Position numbers and translations under genes: made by a program. The notes under the pieces are model-generated. The model had not been told where the DNA came from and did no database searches. It was given only the letters and a program-made list of their open reading frames with translations. Shown in pieces: positions 1 through 11,100 of a stretch of DNA of 64,000 bases; within the stretch, counting starts at the first letter, position 1, and each line of letters begins with the position of its first letter. Source of the DNA: Chaetoceros tenuissimus (Eukaryota > Bacillariophyta > Thalassiosirophyceae > Chaetocerotales > Chaetocerotaceae); assembly GCA_021927905.1 (NCBI GenBank), contig BLLK01000022.1:3224001-3288000 (forward strand), read 5' to 3'.

Positions 1-618
1 AAGCTGATTGGAAGAAACTATATTATCTCCATGTTGTGCAAGGTTAATGATTGCATAAAAGATTGCAGACGTTCCACTGGCAACAGCTAAGCCTGAAAGA
101 GGATGTCCACCTTCCAATTGTGCGTATCGGCTCTCCAACACGTGAGTTGTTGGGTTCATAAGTCTTGAATAAATATTTCCAAGTTCCTTCAACGAGAATA
201 GATTCGCCGCATGCTCTGTATTTTGGAAACAGAATGGAGTTGTACGATAAAGTGGCACGCCTCTTGGTGCACCGTATCCGATTCCTTTAGAAAGAGACGT
301 CAGCCTATAAGGTATGTGCGAGATAGAAAGGTGAAGATGATCATTTTCTTACCGTATTTGGTACTTGTATCAGGGGTGTATCCCCCATGAAGTGCGATTG
401 TATCAAAGCCTTTCGCACCCTAATTTCAATATATAGAGTATGAGCTAAATAATAGATATGTCAATATGTAAATGAAGACTTGTGCTGCTTGTACTTACAT
501 CATCATGAATCTTTCGAACACATTCAGTTGAGTGTCCTGAAAACAAAGAAGTTGTTTTTGAAACAAGAGGCATGAGACTCCCTACAGGTCTTGCTGCTCT
601 ATGCAAATACGAAATCAT
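1..618 (-). CDS. O-acetylhomoserine/O-succinylhomoserine sulfhydrylase-type PLP enzyme, 5' part
   Basis: Cys/Met-metabolism PLP-dependent family; such enzymes join sulfide to an activated homoserine to make homocysteine. The gene runs off the left edge. Three exons can be read on the minus strand: 499-618, 353-419 and 1-284, with GT-AG introns at 420-498 and 285-352 that keep the frame. The joined protein shows FDTIALHGGYTPDT, then GAPRGVPLYRTTPF, SRLMNPTTHVLE and LSGLAVASGTSAI, all typical of the family N-terminal half; the PLP lysine lies beyond the window. The first exon (from MISYLHRAARP) is basic and hydroxylated, like a mitochondrial transit peptide. An upstream in-frame start near 681 is possible. 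The family is sure; the exact member (MetY/Met17 versus cystathionine gamma-synthase) is less so. Confidence 0.85.
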
Positions 619-1044
619 TGTTGTAATTGTGATATCTTTTGTTGTACCAGCACCTTGTCGACTTTTTATGATGATAATCAAAAATCACTTCAAAAAGCAT
701 GTAGCATGCATGCAGAGCACTTCTCAAAATGAAAATGTCTCTGTCAACATTAGTTTTACGTAGATAGATTAAGTTCATCTTGACAGATATCCTCTGTAAA
801 CGGCTATTGTATTATTTAATACATAGCTAGCTGTACTCGCAGATCTTTTTCTTCTTTTTCTCCTCTTTTTATTTCATTTCATCTCATTATTCAATTTCCT
901 TTGACGTTAACTTGTTGACTTACAATCTTTGTGATACATATGCAAAGTTACTAGAGTATGCTTCCAGTTATCAACATCTAGAAAGGGTAGGAAGTCAAGA
1001 AAGGAGATTAAAGAAAGCTTGATAGTAGAAGGCGAGGACGAAGG
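619..1044. other. Intergenic region between divergent genes
   Basis: Lies between the sulfhydrylase start and the dioxygenase start, which are transcribed away from each other, so both promoters should be here. A pyrimidine-rich tract occurs near 845-900. No other gene was recognised. Confidence 0.5.
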
Positions 1045-2102
1045 ATGACTGCAAACACGATGCTGATGACGACTAAGCGGCTGCTATTAGTTCAATTCGT
1101 GATCTCGTTTTTCCTTCTAGTACAAGTAGAGAGTCTATCCAACTCTATTTCATCCGCAAATACAAATAAAATATCTTCTACTGTATCGTCTGCTACTCAA
1201 TTACTACCATGTCCTTCGACGAAATGGAAAAGCTTTCATTACACAAAAGATGTTTATTGCGATCTACAAACAGAAACATTTCCTTCTTTTCTTCGAGAAA
1301 TCAAATGTCCAGAAAATATCCAAAGCGAACAAGAAGAAGTACAATGGGTGTCACAAAATAGCAATGAAATCATGAATCTCTTACAGCAACATGGAGCAAT
1401 ACACTTTACAAACTTTTCAACACCCAAAACGAAACAAGGCTTTAAATCATTTTGCAATGCATTACCACTCCAAGCATGTGAAGATGCGTTGGCAAGTATA
1501 GGTGTACGTTCTTTACTGAGTAAATCCAATGGAATATATCGTGCCGTGGATTCAGAATCATTGGCGGATACTTTTATAGGACTTCATAATGATTGTATTT
1601 TCATCGAGTTCTTCTTCGTCTGTGGAGAGTGATCCTGTAACGTATGGAAAGTAAATTTGCCAATGCTTCTCGTGACATTCAGTACAGCCATTCGTATGAA
1701 AACAGTTGACGTTTGATTGATTTAATCCTATTGACACCTTGGTTGACATGATCCTAAGATGATATTTTTAGCCTGTGGCATCGCAGAACGAAGAATCAAC
1801 GACGACACACCACAACAACACCTTTTCATTCACAGCTAATTCCATCTGCTTCTACAACTTTGACTTCTCCTACAGCATTGTTCTTTTCAATTCCTGAGGC
1901 TTCCATTTCGCAGCAATGTCAAAAAAGCCTGGTCCTACTGGGAGACCGACCGCCTTTGAAGAATGATTTCAGTTTGGCGGCAAACTCCTACAAGATCCAT
2001 CCGCTAGAACAAGACCGCCAAAGCAAGATGGTAGGCAAAGCTAGCTATGCGAATGCATCAATGATATCCACTTACATATCGAAGTGATTGGTATACTGCA
2101 TC

Positions 2103-2711
2103 ATGTCATATAATCCCGAATATACAGGCTACGACGTAGGTTGCAAGCTAGTGAAATTCTTTCCAGGTTACGGCTGGTATGAAGGTACAATAATGGAAAT
2201 TAGATTAGAGGCGGCTCAAAACAAAACTAGACGCGTCTTTTACTCAGCAGATGGATATACGGAGGACTTATCCATTGAGGAAATACAGAAAGCAAGGAAA
2301 TCCTATGCTAGCAAGTTGTCACGAGATAGAAAGAAAGATAATACTGATGGACGCCATGTTTCTCCTTTTCCTTCTTCGGAAAATTCTCAAATGCTGCCAT
2401 GTAACGACAATGCTACCGCCGCAGTTACTCAAGAACCATTCCCTACCGAAATCACTCCTAATAATTCTCTTCAGCAACAAAGTACTGCTAGGCGCTCCTC
2501 ATCTAGGAGAAGAAGTGTTACATTTGAGTCTTTGGATATGCCAACACCAACACAAATAGATACGGCTGGCTTGTCAGCCTATGAAATCACTCGTGCTCAG
2601 AATGTGGAGAGGAATCAAAATCGACTCCTTAGTTTAGGACTCATCTCTGAATCTGAGGCCAATGCTGCAATTGATGCAGCTTGGAAGAGGACTAGTATTA
2701 TCACAAGGTAA
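2103..2711 (+). CDS. Tudor-like domain protein, probably the first exon of the following gene
   Basis: The start is the ATG at 2103 (MSYNPEY). Residues about 10-60 (VGCKLVKFFPGYGWYEGTIM then VFYSADGYTEDLS) form a Tudor/PWWP-like beta fold, the same K-x-F-x-G-x-x-x-G-x-V pattern seen in the two large genes at 53-61 kb; such folds usually read histone marks. A Ser/Arg-rich linker follows, then a helix with ARNxxRLLSLGL-like spacing (NVERNQNRLLSLGL). A good donor (AAG|GTAAT, intron from 2708) suggests splicing to the HSF exon at 2784, but exon 1 ends in phase 2 while the HSF frame needs phase 0. Either the annotation is missing a splice variant or a frameshift separates the two. Reading on without splicing ends at TAA 2709-2711. 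Confidence 0.55.
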   Translation: MSYNPEYTGYDVGCKLVKFFPGYGWYEGTIMEIRLEAAQNKTRRVFYSADGYTEDLSIEEIQKARKSYASKLSRDRKKDNTDGRHVSPFPSSENSQMLPCNDNATAAVTQEPFPTEITPNNSLQQQSTARRSSSRRRSVTFESLDMPTPTQIDTAGLSAYEITRAQNVERNQNRLLSLGLISESEANAAIDAAWKRTSIITR

Positions 2712-2783
2712 TTTTTCGATTCAGATTTTTATTAATCTTTCGATACTTTTTCATTGTAACCCATTTCATATTTCTGCTATCAG

Positions 2784-4717
2784 GATTTTCAAAAGGGTAA
2801 TCAAGGTATTACCAAAACTGCAAAAAGTACGAAGAAACAGAACTTTGCTGAAAAGGTAAGTTCAAAGTTTGATTTTCATCTTTTACAATTATTTCCGCTT
2901 TTCTAACTTCAAATTTCAATTCAAGTTGTATGAGATTCTCGAAGACAATGAATATCCTGATATAATTTCGTGGACTGATGATGGTAAAGCGATTGTGGTC
3001 AAAGATCAGAAACGCTTCATGAATGAAATATATCCATCAAAACTGGGTACTCCTCTTACAACAAGCTGGAAAACGTTTCATGTAGAGATGAATCGTCACG
3101 GATTCAAATGGAAGGGAAAGAAGGTAAACCAGTTCTCGCATAAAGACTTTCAGAGGGGTCGTAACCAAGCAACAAGAAAATCTAGAACAGTCGAAGCTCA
3201 AATTTTATGGACCCAGTGTGAGCTCTGTCGTAAATGGCACGAGCTACCTTCATTTCTCAAAGAAAAGAATCTTCCAAAGGAATTTCATTGTTCCATGAAC
3301 TTCTGGAACAGTGAATATTCAAAATGTGATGCTGAAGAACGAGCTAGAGAAGGAGCTAGAGAAGGAGCTATCGAGGATGACAACAGAGAGGACGACACTA
3401 GCGAAGGTCAAGATGAAGAAGATGAAGAAGAAGACACTGGCAATAGTCAAGGTGAAGAGAATGAAGATGTCATTGGGAATCAAATGGTAGATGAAGAGGT
3501 AGACAAAAGGGACATTGAAGAAACTGCAGATGACGAAGAGGAAGCAGAAGAGCAAATACTCACCACCTTGCCAAACCAAGTAAGTTCAAAGTTTGATTTT
3601 CATCTTTTACAATTATTTCCGCTTTTCTAACTTCAAATCTTAATTCCAGTTGTATGAGATTCTCGAAAATAATCAGTTTCCTGATATCATTTCGTGGACC
3701 GATGATGGTAAAGCGTTTGTAGTCCACGATCAGGAACGCTTCATGAATCTGATTTACGTTCCAAAGTTTGCATGGTGGAAAGATTATGACCTCTATAAAT
3801 TCATTAGTTTTGAAGATAGAGTAAGTTTTATTGTATTTCCTCTTTATTGGTCTCTATTTTCCAATCTTTTCCTTACTTTATTTTTTTATATACTACAGAT
3901 GTACAATTGGGGTATATGTCACTACACAAAGCTAACAGATGGAACGAAGGTTTTTTATAGCAAGGACTTCCGCAAGGGCTATCAAGGCATCCTTCACACA
4001 TCTCAGGTTCGTAGACGACGTCGTATAAATGTTCCAACAAAAAAGCTGAGTGCTGCTGAGCTTGCAAAACTAGTAAAAGAACCCAAGTTTACGATGGAAG
4101 CAGTGAAAAGACGTGTTCACCTCATCATTGAACAGAATCCGGAATTACTACCTTCAAATCGAGGAGAGTATGTAATATATGTTTGGTTCACTGGAAATGC
4201 TTGTTTTGTATCGGAGAGCAATGAATGTTACTTCAGCACAACTCTCCCAGAGGACATTAACTTTTTGTTTAGAGTCCCAACATCAGCAAAAGAAGGTCTT
4301 GCTCAAGGACCACCTTTTCTTTTGTCTGAAAAACAACCATGGGCAGGGCAATGTACCTTCAACGGAGTAGAGTCATCAAAATTTCATCAACGATTGCTCA
4401 GTACAAGTTACATCAGGAATGAACTTGGTCAAAGATCTTTTGTTGTTCATCAAGGGTTTTCTCGTGTAAATGCAAGAAACATCGAAAATTTTCTCCAAAA
4501 ACAATTATCTCAAAGAGAATTTGGAACCGAAATTCTATGGAGAGCATTTGATTGGGGCCATGTTGAATACGAGGAAGGTGATGAGAACAAGATGTTCACC
4601 GTGGGTGTGACTGTTTTGGATGCGTCTGAAGTGAAAAAAAGGCTCGAAAAAGGGGAAATCATTATCAATGGTCACAAGCATCGTATGAATCAATCTGATG
4701 CAGAGATTTATTTTTGA
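2784..4717 (+). CDS. Protein with two HSF-like DNA-binding domains and a CW zinc finger
   Basis: Exons 2784-2855, 2926-3579, 3650-3820 and 3899-4717, joined by GT-AG introns that keep one frame. KKQNFAEKLYEILEDNEYPD and IISWTDDG, with a hydrophobic core and RFMNEIYPSKLG, form a divergent HSF-type domain. Next comes a CW finger at about 3210-3335: WTQCELCRKWHELP, then FHCSMNFWNSEYSKC, supplying the four cysteines and the tryptophan that in known CW domains bind methylated H3K4. A very acidic stretch with REGA repeats follows. A second HSF-like domain (LYEILENNQFPD) starts at 3650. The C-terminal 270 residues (from 3899) are basic at first (VRRRRRINV) and then match nothing I recognise. No start codon is visible in the frame of the first exon, so it probably belongs with the Tudor-like frame upstream. 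A chromatin-linked DNA-binding role is inferred. Confidence 0.65.
2856..3649 (+). repeat. Duplicated intron + HSF-exon unit
   Basis: The introns at 2856-2925 and 3580-3649 are both 70 bp and differ at only 3 positions by eye. Each is followed by an exon that begins TTGTATGAGATTCTCGAA and encodes an HSF-like domain. This is an internal tandem duplication that carried the intron with it. Confidence 0.85.
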
Positions 4718-5368
4718 ATACATCTCGAATGGGGAAGTGTATGATGGGTAATGTTGTGTAATTTCTTGTATATAAATTGGATTCCAATTTCAATGCCTTG
4801 CATATATTTTTATTCGCTTTGGAATTTCATACTGATATCTTCTCTTGGAATAAATATTCTTCAATAAATATTCTGCATATTATGCCGTCCAATCTTCTGC
4901 TCAATGTGATTGGCCTTCTGAGTTAAAGGATTTTGTATGACATACTGTTGACGGTGGAATTCTACCATTATGGTTTCTGCGGAAGGATGTATTGATTTCA
5001 CAGAAAGAATCTTTCCTATCGTCTACCACTTGCTACACATCTATCTTTGTTGTAGCAGCCGACTTCCGTGTACAGAAACACAACATGTATTGTCTCGATC
5101 GAGCAGCAAAAAATGCGGCTTCTCCAAAATATATTCAAGAATAAACTTGTAAAATTTTGAAAGTAAATATCAACAACTTCATTAGATGTGGGATTATCCT
5201 TAGTGATGTTGTTGTTGCAACTGAATTGGAAAGTGAAAGTGCAAGATACATGGCTCTGCAGCACATGAGAAGATACTACTCTCTACCTACGTGAAATATC
5301 AATCATCCCTATCTGGTTAGGAGTCAACCAAGAACAGTCATTCCCGCACCGGTACAGACTTTCTCTAG
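4718..5368. other. No gene recognised
   Basis: AT-rich, with stops in all frames. It follows the HSF/CW gene and precedes the second half of the dioxygenase. A pyrimidine tract and acceptor-like sequence end at 5368. Confidence 0.4.
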
Positions 5369-6074
5369 GAAAAACGACGAACGTATGCTTTGGCACCGCG
5401 ATTTGCTGCCTTTTGTTGTTTTCAACAAGCGAATGAAAATGGTGAATTCTTATTGGCAGATGGAAAACGGGTATTGCAATCTATGGACTATGATGTTTTG
5501 GAGAAATTATATCAAAGACAACTTCGTGTACGGGTAGCTGCGATACCTACTCCGTTTCTACAGAATCCAAAAGGTGTATTATATACAAGTCTTTCCTATA
5601 TACTATATACAATTGCGAATTGGGGAGTCAAAACATTTCTCCCAAAGCTTGGACTAGAAGTATCATATTCCAATGATTACACCATGCTACAGATATTTGA
5701 ACCAAAAAAGAGTCCAATCAATGTCCATCCTATTACGAATCAAGCTACCTTTTTCTCAGGTATTCATAGTCAATCTTCATATTTGCAACAAATGCGTGCT
5801 GCAGATAGTTTTAAAGGGGTAGCCACTACAGATGTATTTTATGGAGAAGTACATACTGATAACTCACGATGGAAAGAATTCCATGATATTTAATATGGAA
5901 TGTATTGAAGACAATGTGTTGAACCGTATTGAAGAAGTTATGAATGAGCAAACTGTAAAGGTGCTCATGAAACCAGGGGAAGTAGTGTTACTTGATTCCT
6001 ATCAAACTTTACATGGACGTAATGTTTTCAAAGGTCCTAGAGAACATGGTGTAGTATGGTTGACAAATGAATAG

Positions 6075-6559
6075 ATGGTTGAATCAATCACAATAATAAT
6101 ATATATAATCATACAGAAAAGGAGAATTTTGTGCCTAATAGAAATTCAATATATGTGTAACGTAGGGATTCGTAGGTAGAAATCAAAAATAAAAAAAATA
6201 CATAAAGAATCTATTCGCATCACCGTAAAAGTCTACAAGCCCTTAAGCATTTCCAATGACAGTGACTCTACTTACACGTCAACATCAGATTGACAAGAGT
6301 TGACATGCAATGATACTAATTATCCCTCTATGCTTGGTAGTTAAAATCCATGTCATCGTACAAATAAATACGTACAAATGTTCTTCTCCGGGTCTGATTC
6401 AGGCTGCACCAATCAAAACTCAACTTGGCTTGAAATGCTTTCTGCACTGCCGCTCTTTTGCGTCACGATGATGAAACTTTGAAAATACCACAAATGAACC
6501 TTTATTCTTTAAAATATTGTGAATGAAGAATCGATAGCAAAACAAATCAGTCGAGGAAA
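6075..6559. other. Intergenic region
   Basis: Separates the dioxygenase 3' end from the Mpv17 gene and should hold the Mpv17 promoter. No open frame or repeat stands out. Confidence 0.4.
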
Positions 6560-7722
6560 ATGAAGATTTCTACAGGTTTTCTACTAGCATCTGCGTCTCT
6601 GGTGCAAGGCTTTTCAAGTAGCAGCTTATCTCTCAGGGTAAGACACATCATGTGTTTGCTTCTCTGGTCACGCTTCTTGTTCTTTCTTTTGGAGGAAAGA
6701 AATGTGTTGCTTTTGATGAGTATTTCTTCTTTCTCACACATATGTTCCTCTTGTCTTCTTTATCGTAGCCGCTTACTGTGAATCATGTTTCGTCAGCGTC
6801 AGTTGCACCTTCTCATAGTTGGTCTCCTTCTTCAAAATTGTTTGCAGAAACTCAAATGAACACGGAAGTAATCGATGAATCTCTGCGAGAAGAAGATCCA
6901 ATTGAATTCATCGCACAGGAAGTACAAGTCATGAATGTGAATGCCATCATTAAGTAAGTTCTATATATCATATGTATAAAATATCTTATATATACTTATT
7001 GCACACATCATGAACAAACTTACCATTCTTCTTTGTTCTTTAGTACGGCAATCATTGTACTAGTAGCCATCGCTGTCCTTAACCAAGTTGCAACTGTAGA
7101 CTCTGGATTAATGAGAGGCTGGACGACCGAAGAAACACTCCTGCGTATGCCAATCGATAATTGGAACTCTTACTCGGATATTTTGGCTCAAGCACCTCTT
7201 CAAACCAAAGCAGCCACGTCTGCGACAGTATACACCATTGGAGACTTTATAGCACAACGTACCGAGGGGAGAGATATGGGTCAACTTGATCGACCACGTT
7301 TGATTCGATCACTATTGGCTGGTTTGATTGGTCATGGACCTTTGAGTCACATTTGGTACGATGTTTCTGAAGATTTGTTTGAAAATGTATTGCATTTGAA
7401 AGATTGGTGGGGGACTGTGGTGAAAGTTGTCATTGATCAGACCACTTGGGGACCGTTCTGGAATAATACCTATATTTTACTATTGGGACTTATGAAGATG
7501 GATAAACTGGAGAATATCTTTGGCGAGATGAAGAGGACTACTATTCCACTCATTGTTTCAGGATTGAAACTCTGGCCTTTGGCGCATTGTGTCACCTATG
7601 GACTTGTTCCTGTTGAGAATCGTCTACTATGGGTTGACCTTGTCGAAATTATATGGGTGACTATTCTTGCAACTGCTGCAGCTGGTGGCAATGATGGTGA
7701 AGAGAAGGAAGGATTACACTAG
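6560..7722 (+). CDS. Mpv17/PMP22-family membrane protein
   Basis: Exons 6560-6637, 6769-6953 and 7044-7722; both introns are GT-AG and the frame is continuous. The N-terminus MKISTGFLLASASLVQGFSS is a signal peptide; the phenylalanine after the likely cleavage point resembles diatom plastid signals (ASAFAP type), so a plastid membrane is possible. A hydrophobic stretch (AIIVLVAIAVLNQVA) follows. The Mpv17 domain fills the rest: WNSYSDILAQAPLQTKAATS, YTIGDFIAQ, RPRLIRSLLAGLIGHGPLSH, IWYD, IDQTTWGPFWN and a final helix (EIIWVTILATAAAGG). The family consists of small four-helix proteins of peroxisomal, mitochondrial or plastid membranes; known members affect metabolite or ion permeability. This is the only clearly intact gene of the left flank. 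Confidence 0.88.
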
Positions 7723-8131
7723 GCGCACTGGTTTGATATCTATTGTGTTTTGCTATTTTTGCGTGAATGTGTAGATTAGATGTACGAGAGATTGGTCCAT
7801 TTACGTAACGTAGGTGGAAGTTGACATATATGACGAATGAAATGTGCCCATGAGGATGTATACTACTTTGGATCTGATTGCATCAATTACAAGCTTTCTG
7901 TTTGGTCGATTTTGGAATGAATCTATAAATTTTATAAGCAAAAAGATTTTGAATGAATTTGGAAGTGAATATGTGTTAGGTCAATCGCACAAAAAATTTA
8001 TTTCCAACTTTAGTTTATGCATTCGACAATTTTTCATGACTACAAGAGTTGTCCAACGAAAAATCTGTCAAGTTATTCTCCCACAACGCTTCCTTTTCAC
8101 CACTGGAAGACATTGTCAAATAAAAGCAGTC
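7723..8131. other. Convergent intergenic region
   Basis: Between the 3' ends of the Mpv17 gene and array gene A. The part near 8040-8100 (TTGTCCAACGAAAAATCTGTC) resembles the 3' flanks of the other array genes and so marks the edge of the repeated unit. A 105-codon frame at 7844-8161 overlaps gene A antisense and lacks any recognisable content. Confidence 0.5.
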
Positions 8132-11100
8132 TTATTTACCTTCCGTAAGCTTCTTCGATAGGCACAAAACAAATTCTGTCATTTGTCGAAGCCTTTCTTC
8201 GACATTTTCCTGCCTAGATTCAAGAAATTGGATTCTGTCATTCTTTTGCTGAAGCTGAGTTTGTGGATCATTGACTGCTGCAACCATTTCTTCAAGTTTC
8301 TTTATTTCAGAAAGAGTTCGAACCGAATTTTCAAGGGTTTGAATTTTGGTATTCTGTTCTTCTAGCTGTGTCTGCAAATGATTGCTTGTCTTGCCGTAGT
8401 GTTGAAGTTTTTCTTCGTCTGCTTTTTGCCTAGATTCAAGAAACTGAATTCTATCGTTCTTGTCCTCAAGCTGTGATCTTAGGTCATTGACCGCAGAATC
8501 TATGCTTTCAAGTTTTTTCAAATCAGTAAGAGTTTGAACCAAATTTTCGAGAGTACTAATTTTGGTATTCTTTTCTTCTAGTTCTGTCTCTAATTGCTCA
8601 TTTGCCTTGCTAACGTCTTGAAGTTTGTCTTCGTCTTCTTTTTGCCTCGACTCAAGATGCTGGATTTTATCATTCTTTTCACGAAGCAATGATGTAGCAG
8701 CCATAGTTTCAAGTTTGTGCTTATTATGAAGAGTTTGAACTAAATTTTCGAGAGTACTGATTCTACTATTCTTTTCTTCTAGTTGTGTCTCTAATTGCTC
8801 ACTTGCCATCCTAACCTGTTGAAGTTTGTCTATGTTTGCTTTGAGCCTCGTCTCGAGATGTTGGATTCTGACATTCTTTTCCTCGAGCTGCTCTGAAGCA
8901 GTCACACTTTCCAGTTTCTTTATATCGTAAAGAGCTTGAACTTGTCCCAGGGCGCGAATTTCAGTATTCTTTTCTTCTAGCTGTGTCTTTAATTGCTCAC
9001 TTGCTTTATCGACGCTTTGTAGTTTGTCTTCATGTACTTTCAGTCTCGCTTCTAGAAGTTCAATTCTATCATTCTTTCCCTGGAGCTGTTCTGAAGCAGC
9101 CATACTTTCAACTTTATGTTCGTCGGAAACAGTGCGAACTAGATTCTCGAGAAATTTGATTCGACTATTCTTTTCTTCTAGCTGTGTCTCTAAATGACTA
9201 CTTGCCAGTGCAGCAACGCCCCCATGACTCTTTTCGTTTGCAGATGGCCTTGACTCGAGATCTTTGATTCTTTCATTCTTTTCCTGAAGCTGTGACTGTA
9301 GGTCTTTGACTGCTGCAGCCATACTTTCAAGTTTGTTTCCATCTGAAATGGTTCGAAATTTTTCTAGGATATGAATTTCAGCATCCTTTTCTTCTACCTC
9401 TGTCTCTAAAGACTCAACTGCCTTAGTAACATGTTCAAGACTTTCTTTGTCTGCTTTTTGCCTCGACTCGAGATGTTGGATTCTTCCATTCTTTTCCCGA
9501 AGCTGTTCTGAAACAGCCCTACAACGAGCAGAAAGAGTACGGCTTGAATTTTCCAGAGTGTTGATTCTATTTGACTTTTCTTCTAGCTGTGTCTCTAGAT
9601 TCTCAAGTTTAAGTTGATCCTCGATAGCATCGCCTTGCGCTTTCACTTCGATATTTACATTCCTCACAATTTGCTCTTCTTCTGCCTGAACCTGTGTCTG
9701 TTCTTTCTCTTGCATACATGCCTCCTGGGTCATTTCTGTAGAATCGGTTTTTTCATTCTTCTTTCCGTCTTTAGTCTGATGATCAGTAGCAACGGCATCA
9801 TTTGAGAGCTTCTGAATATTTTTATTGCCTATTGTTAAGGCGCCATTCCCATGGATTGTTTCATTCTTTTCTCTGACTTTCTTCTGACATTCAGTTGCAG
9901 CAACGGCATCATTTGAAAGCTGATCAACTTCATCTATAGTCAAGACACTATTAGTATTCGCTTTAGCTCTCTCGATATCAAGTAAACGCAAAAGTTTACC
10001 AAACACTTCATCTCTTCTTAACGACCGACGCGATGTCACACGACCTCTGCATATTGGGCACTCTCTTCGATACTCCAAGGCTTCTTCTATGCAACCTTTA
10101 CAGAACCTATGGCAGCATTCTGGTACTATATGCGGGTCATTGAGCTTCTCTAAGCAAATCGGGCAAGACGTATCATGTACATCCGTATTGATAGTAGCTT
10201 TCTTCTTGGATTTATGACCGACAGGACGAATGTCATTGTTCTCCTTCGCTGGAAAAGAAGGAGAAAGTTTTTCATGTTCATGATTATTGCGATCGTAAGT
10301 AGCTTCTAGTCTATTTTGAGGATCGGTTGTCGTTTGAGACGACTGCAGACAATTGGTACTATCCATAAAATCATGCATGTTTTCTTCGACTAATGTATCC
10401 TTTTCTGGTGTAACAAAACTTTGTTCATTATTGTTTTTCCTTCTTGGTTCATTTGCCTTTATCTTTTTCAAATTTTCAATTGGATCATCTTCTTCATCTC
10501 TGCTTCTCTTTGTGTTGCCGCAATCACCAGTAAGAAGAACATGGTTTGGCTTGTTAATAAATTCCATAGTTGCTGTAGAATCTTCCTCACTGTCATCCGC
10601 AGTCTTTTGCGGTTTCCCATTTACTCCTTTTTCTTTGAAATATTCCTTGGCATGGAATGCTACTTGCTTATTATCTTTCGTTCCAACATGGTTCGCTATC
10701 GCTCCCCAATGACCTCTACCATATTTGTCTAGGCCCTCTAGAAACCAAAGATGTTCTTCGGTAGTCCAATAGCAGTCAATCTTCTTCAAATAGCAGTAGC
10801 CATGTTTACGAACTTGCTCTCTATTTCTCGTTTTCACGTGAGAAGCAACATCTTTCCATGATTTGCCATGTTGTTTATATCCTTGAAGAAAGCGATCGTG
10901 TTCGCCAGCAGACCATTCTCCAACATTCGTCGCAAATGGTTTTCGAGGCTCAGAATGTGCACTCACGCTTGCTTTGCGTTGGCTTGATTCTTCATAATCT
11001 GAAGAAGAATCTTCACTGTCATCCAATATTTGAATTTTACTCATTTCTTCGAAATATTCCTCGGCATGGAATGATACTTGCTCGTTGCTTTTTGTTCCCA

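Larger units (their letters stand above)
1606..5374 (+). other. About 3.8-kb segment lodged inside the dioxygenase gene
   Basis: Limits are approximate and come from where the dioxygenase homology stops and restarts. The segment holds the Tudor-like and HSF/CW reading frames. No terminal inverted repeats, target-site duplication or transposase were found at the edges. The stretches 1633-2102 and 4718-5368 inside it contain no gene I can support. Confidence 0.5.
1045..6074 (+). pseudogene. TauD/TfdA-like Fe(II)/2-oxoglutarate dioxygenase gene, interrupted and frameshifted
   Basis: Two distant stretches make up one TauD-type dioxygenase. The 5' part (1045 to about 1605) starts with a hydrophobic signal-like segment (LLLVQFVISFFLLVQV) and ends at GLHND, the HxD iron-binding motif. 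The 3' part resumes near 5380 with YALAPRFAAFCCFQQ and FLLADGKRV, and finishes with LDSYQTLHGRN, which carries the distal iron histidine and the 2-oxoglutarate arginine. Typical family spacing between HxD and the AAFCC strand is about 14 residues, so about 3.8 kb has been inserted or moved in between. A second lesion is a frame change near 5885-5893, where the first frame ends in TAA and the next frame carries on with ECIEDNVLNRIEEVMNEQT. A very long intron cannot be excluded (an acceptor-like TTTCTCTAG ends at 5368), but no good donor matches it. The product is probably non-functional. Confidence 0.7.

Noticed and set aside
1558-1749. 63-codon minus-strand frame across the dioxygenase breakpoint
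   Set aside because: It is antisense to the dioxygenase coding sequence for part of its length and shows no family features.
3319-3579. Minus-strand frame rich in Phe and Ser with apparent membrane segments
   Set aside because: It is the complement of the acidic Glu/Asp codons of the CW/HSF gene, which always read as hydrophobic on the other strand.
7844-8161. 105-codon plus-strand frame
   Set aside because: Overlaps the 3' end of gene A, has no domain or signal, and matches the repeated 3' flank of the array units.
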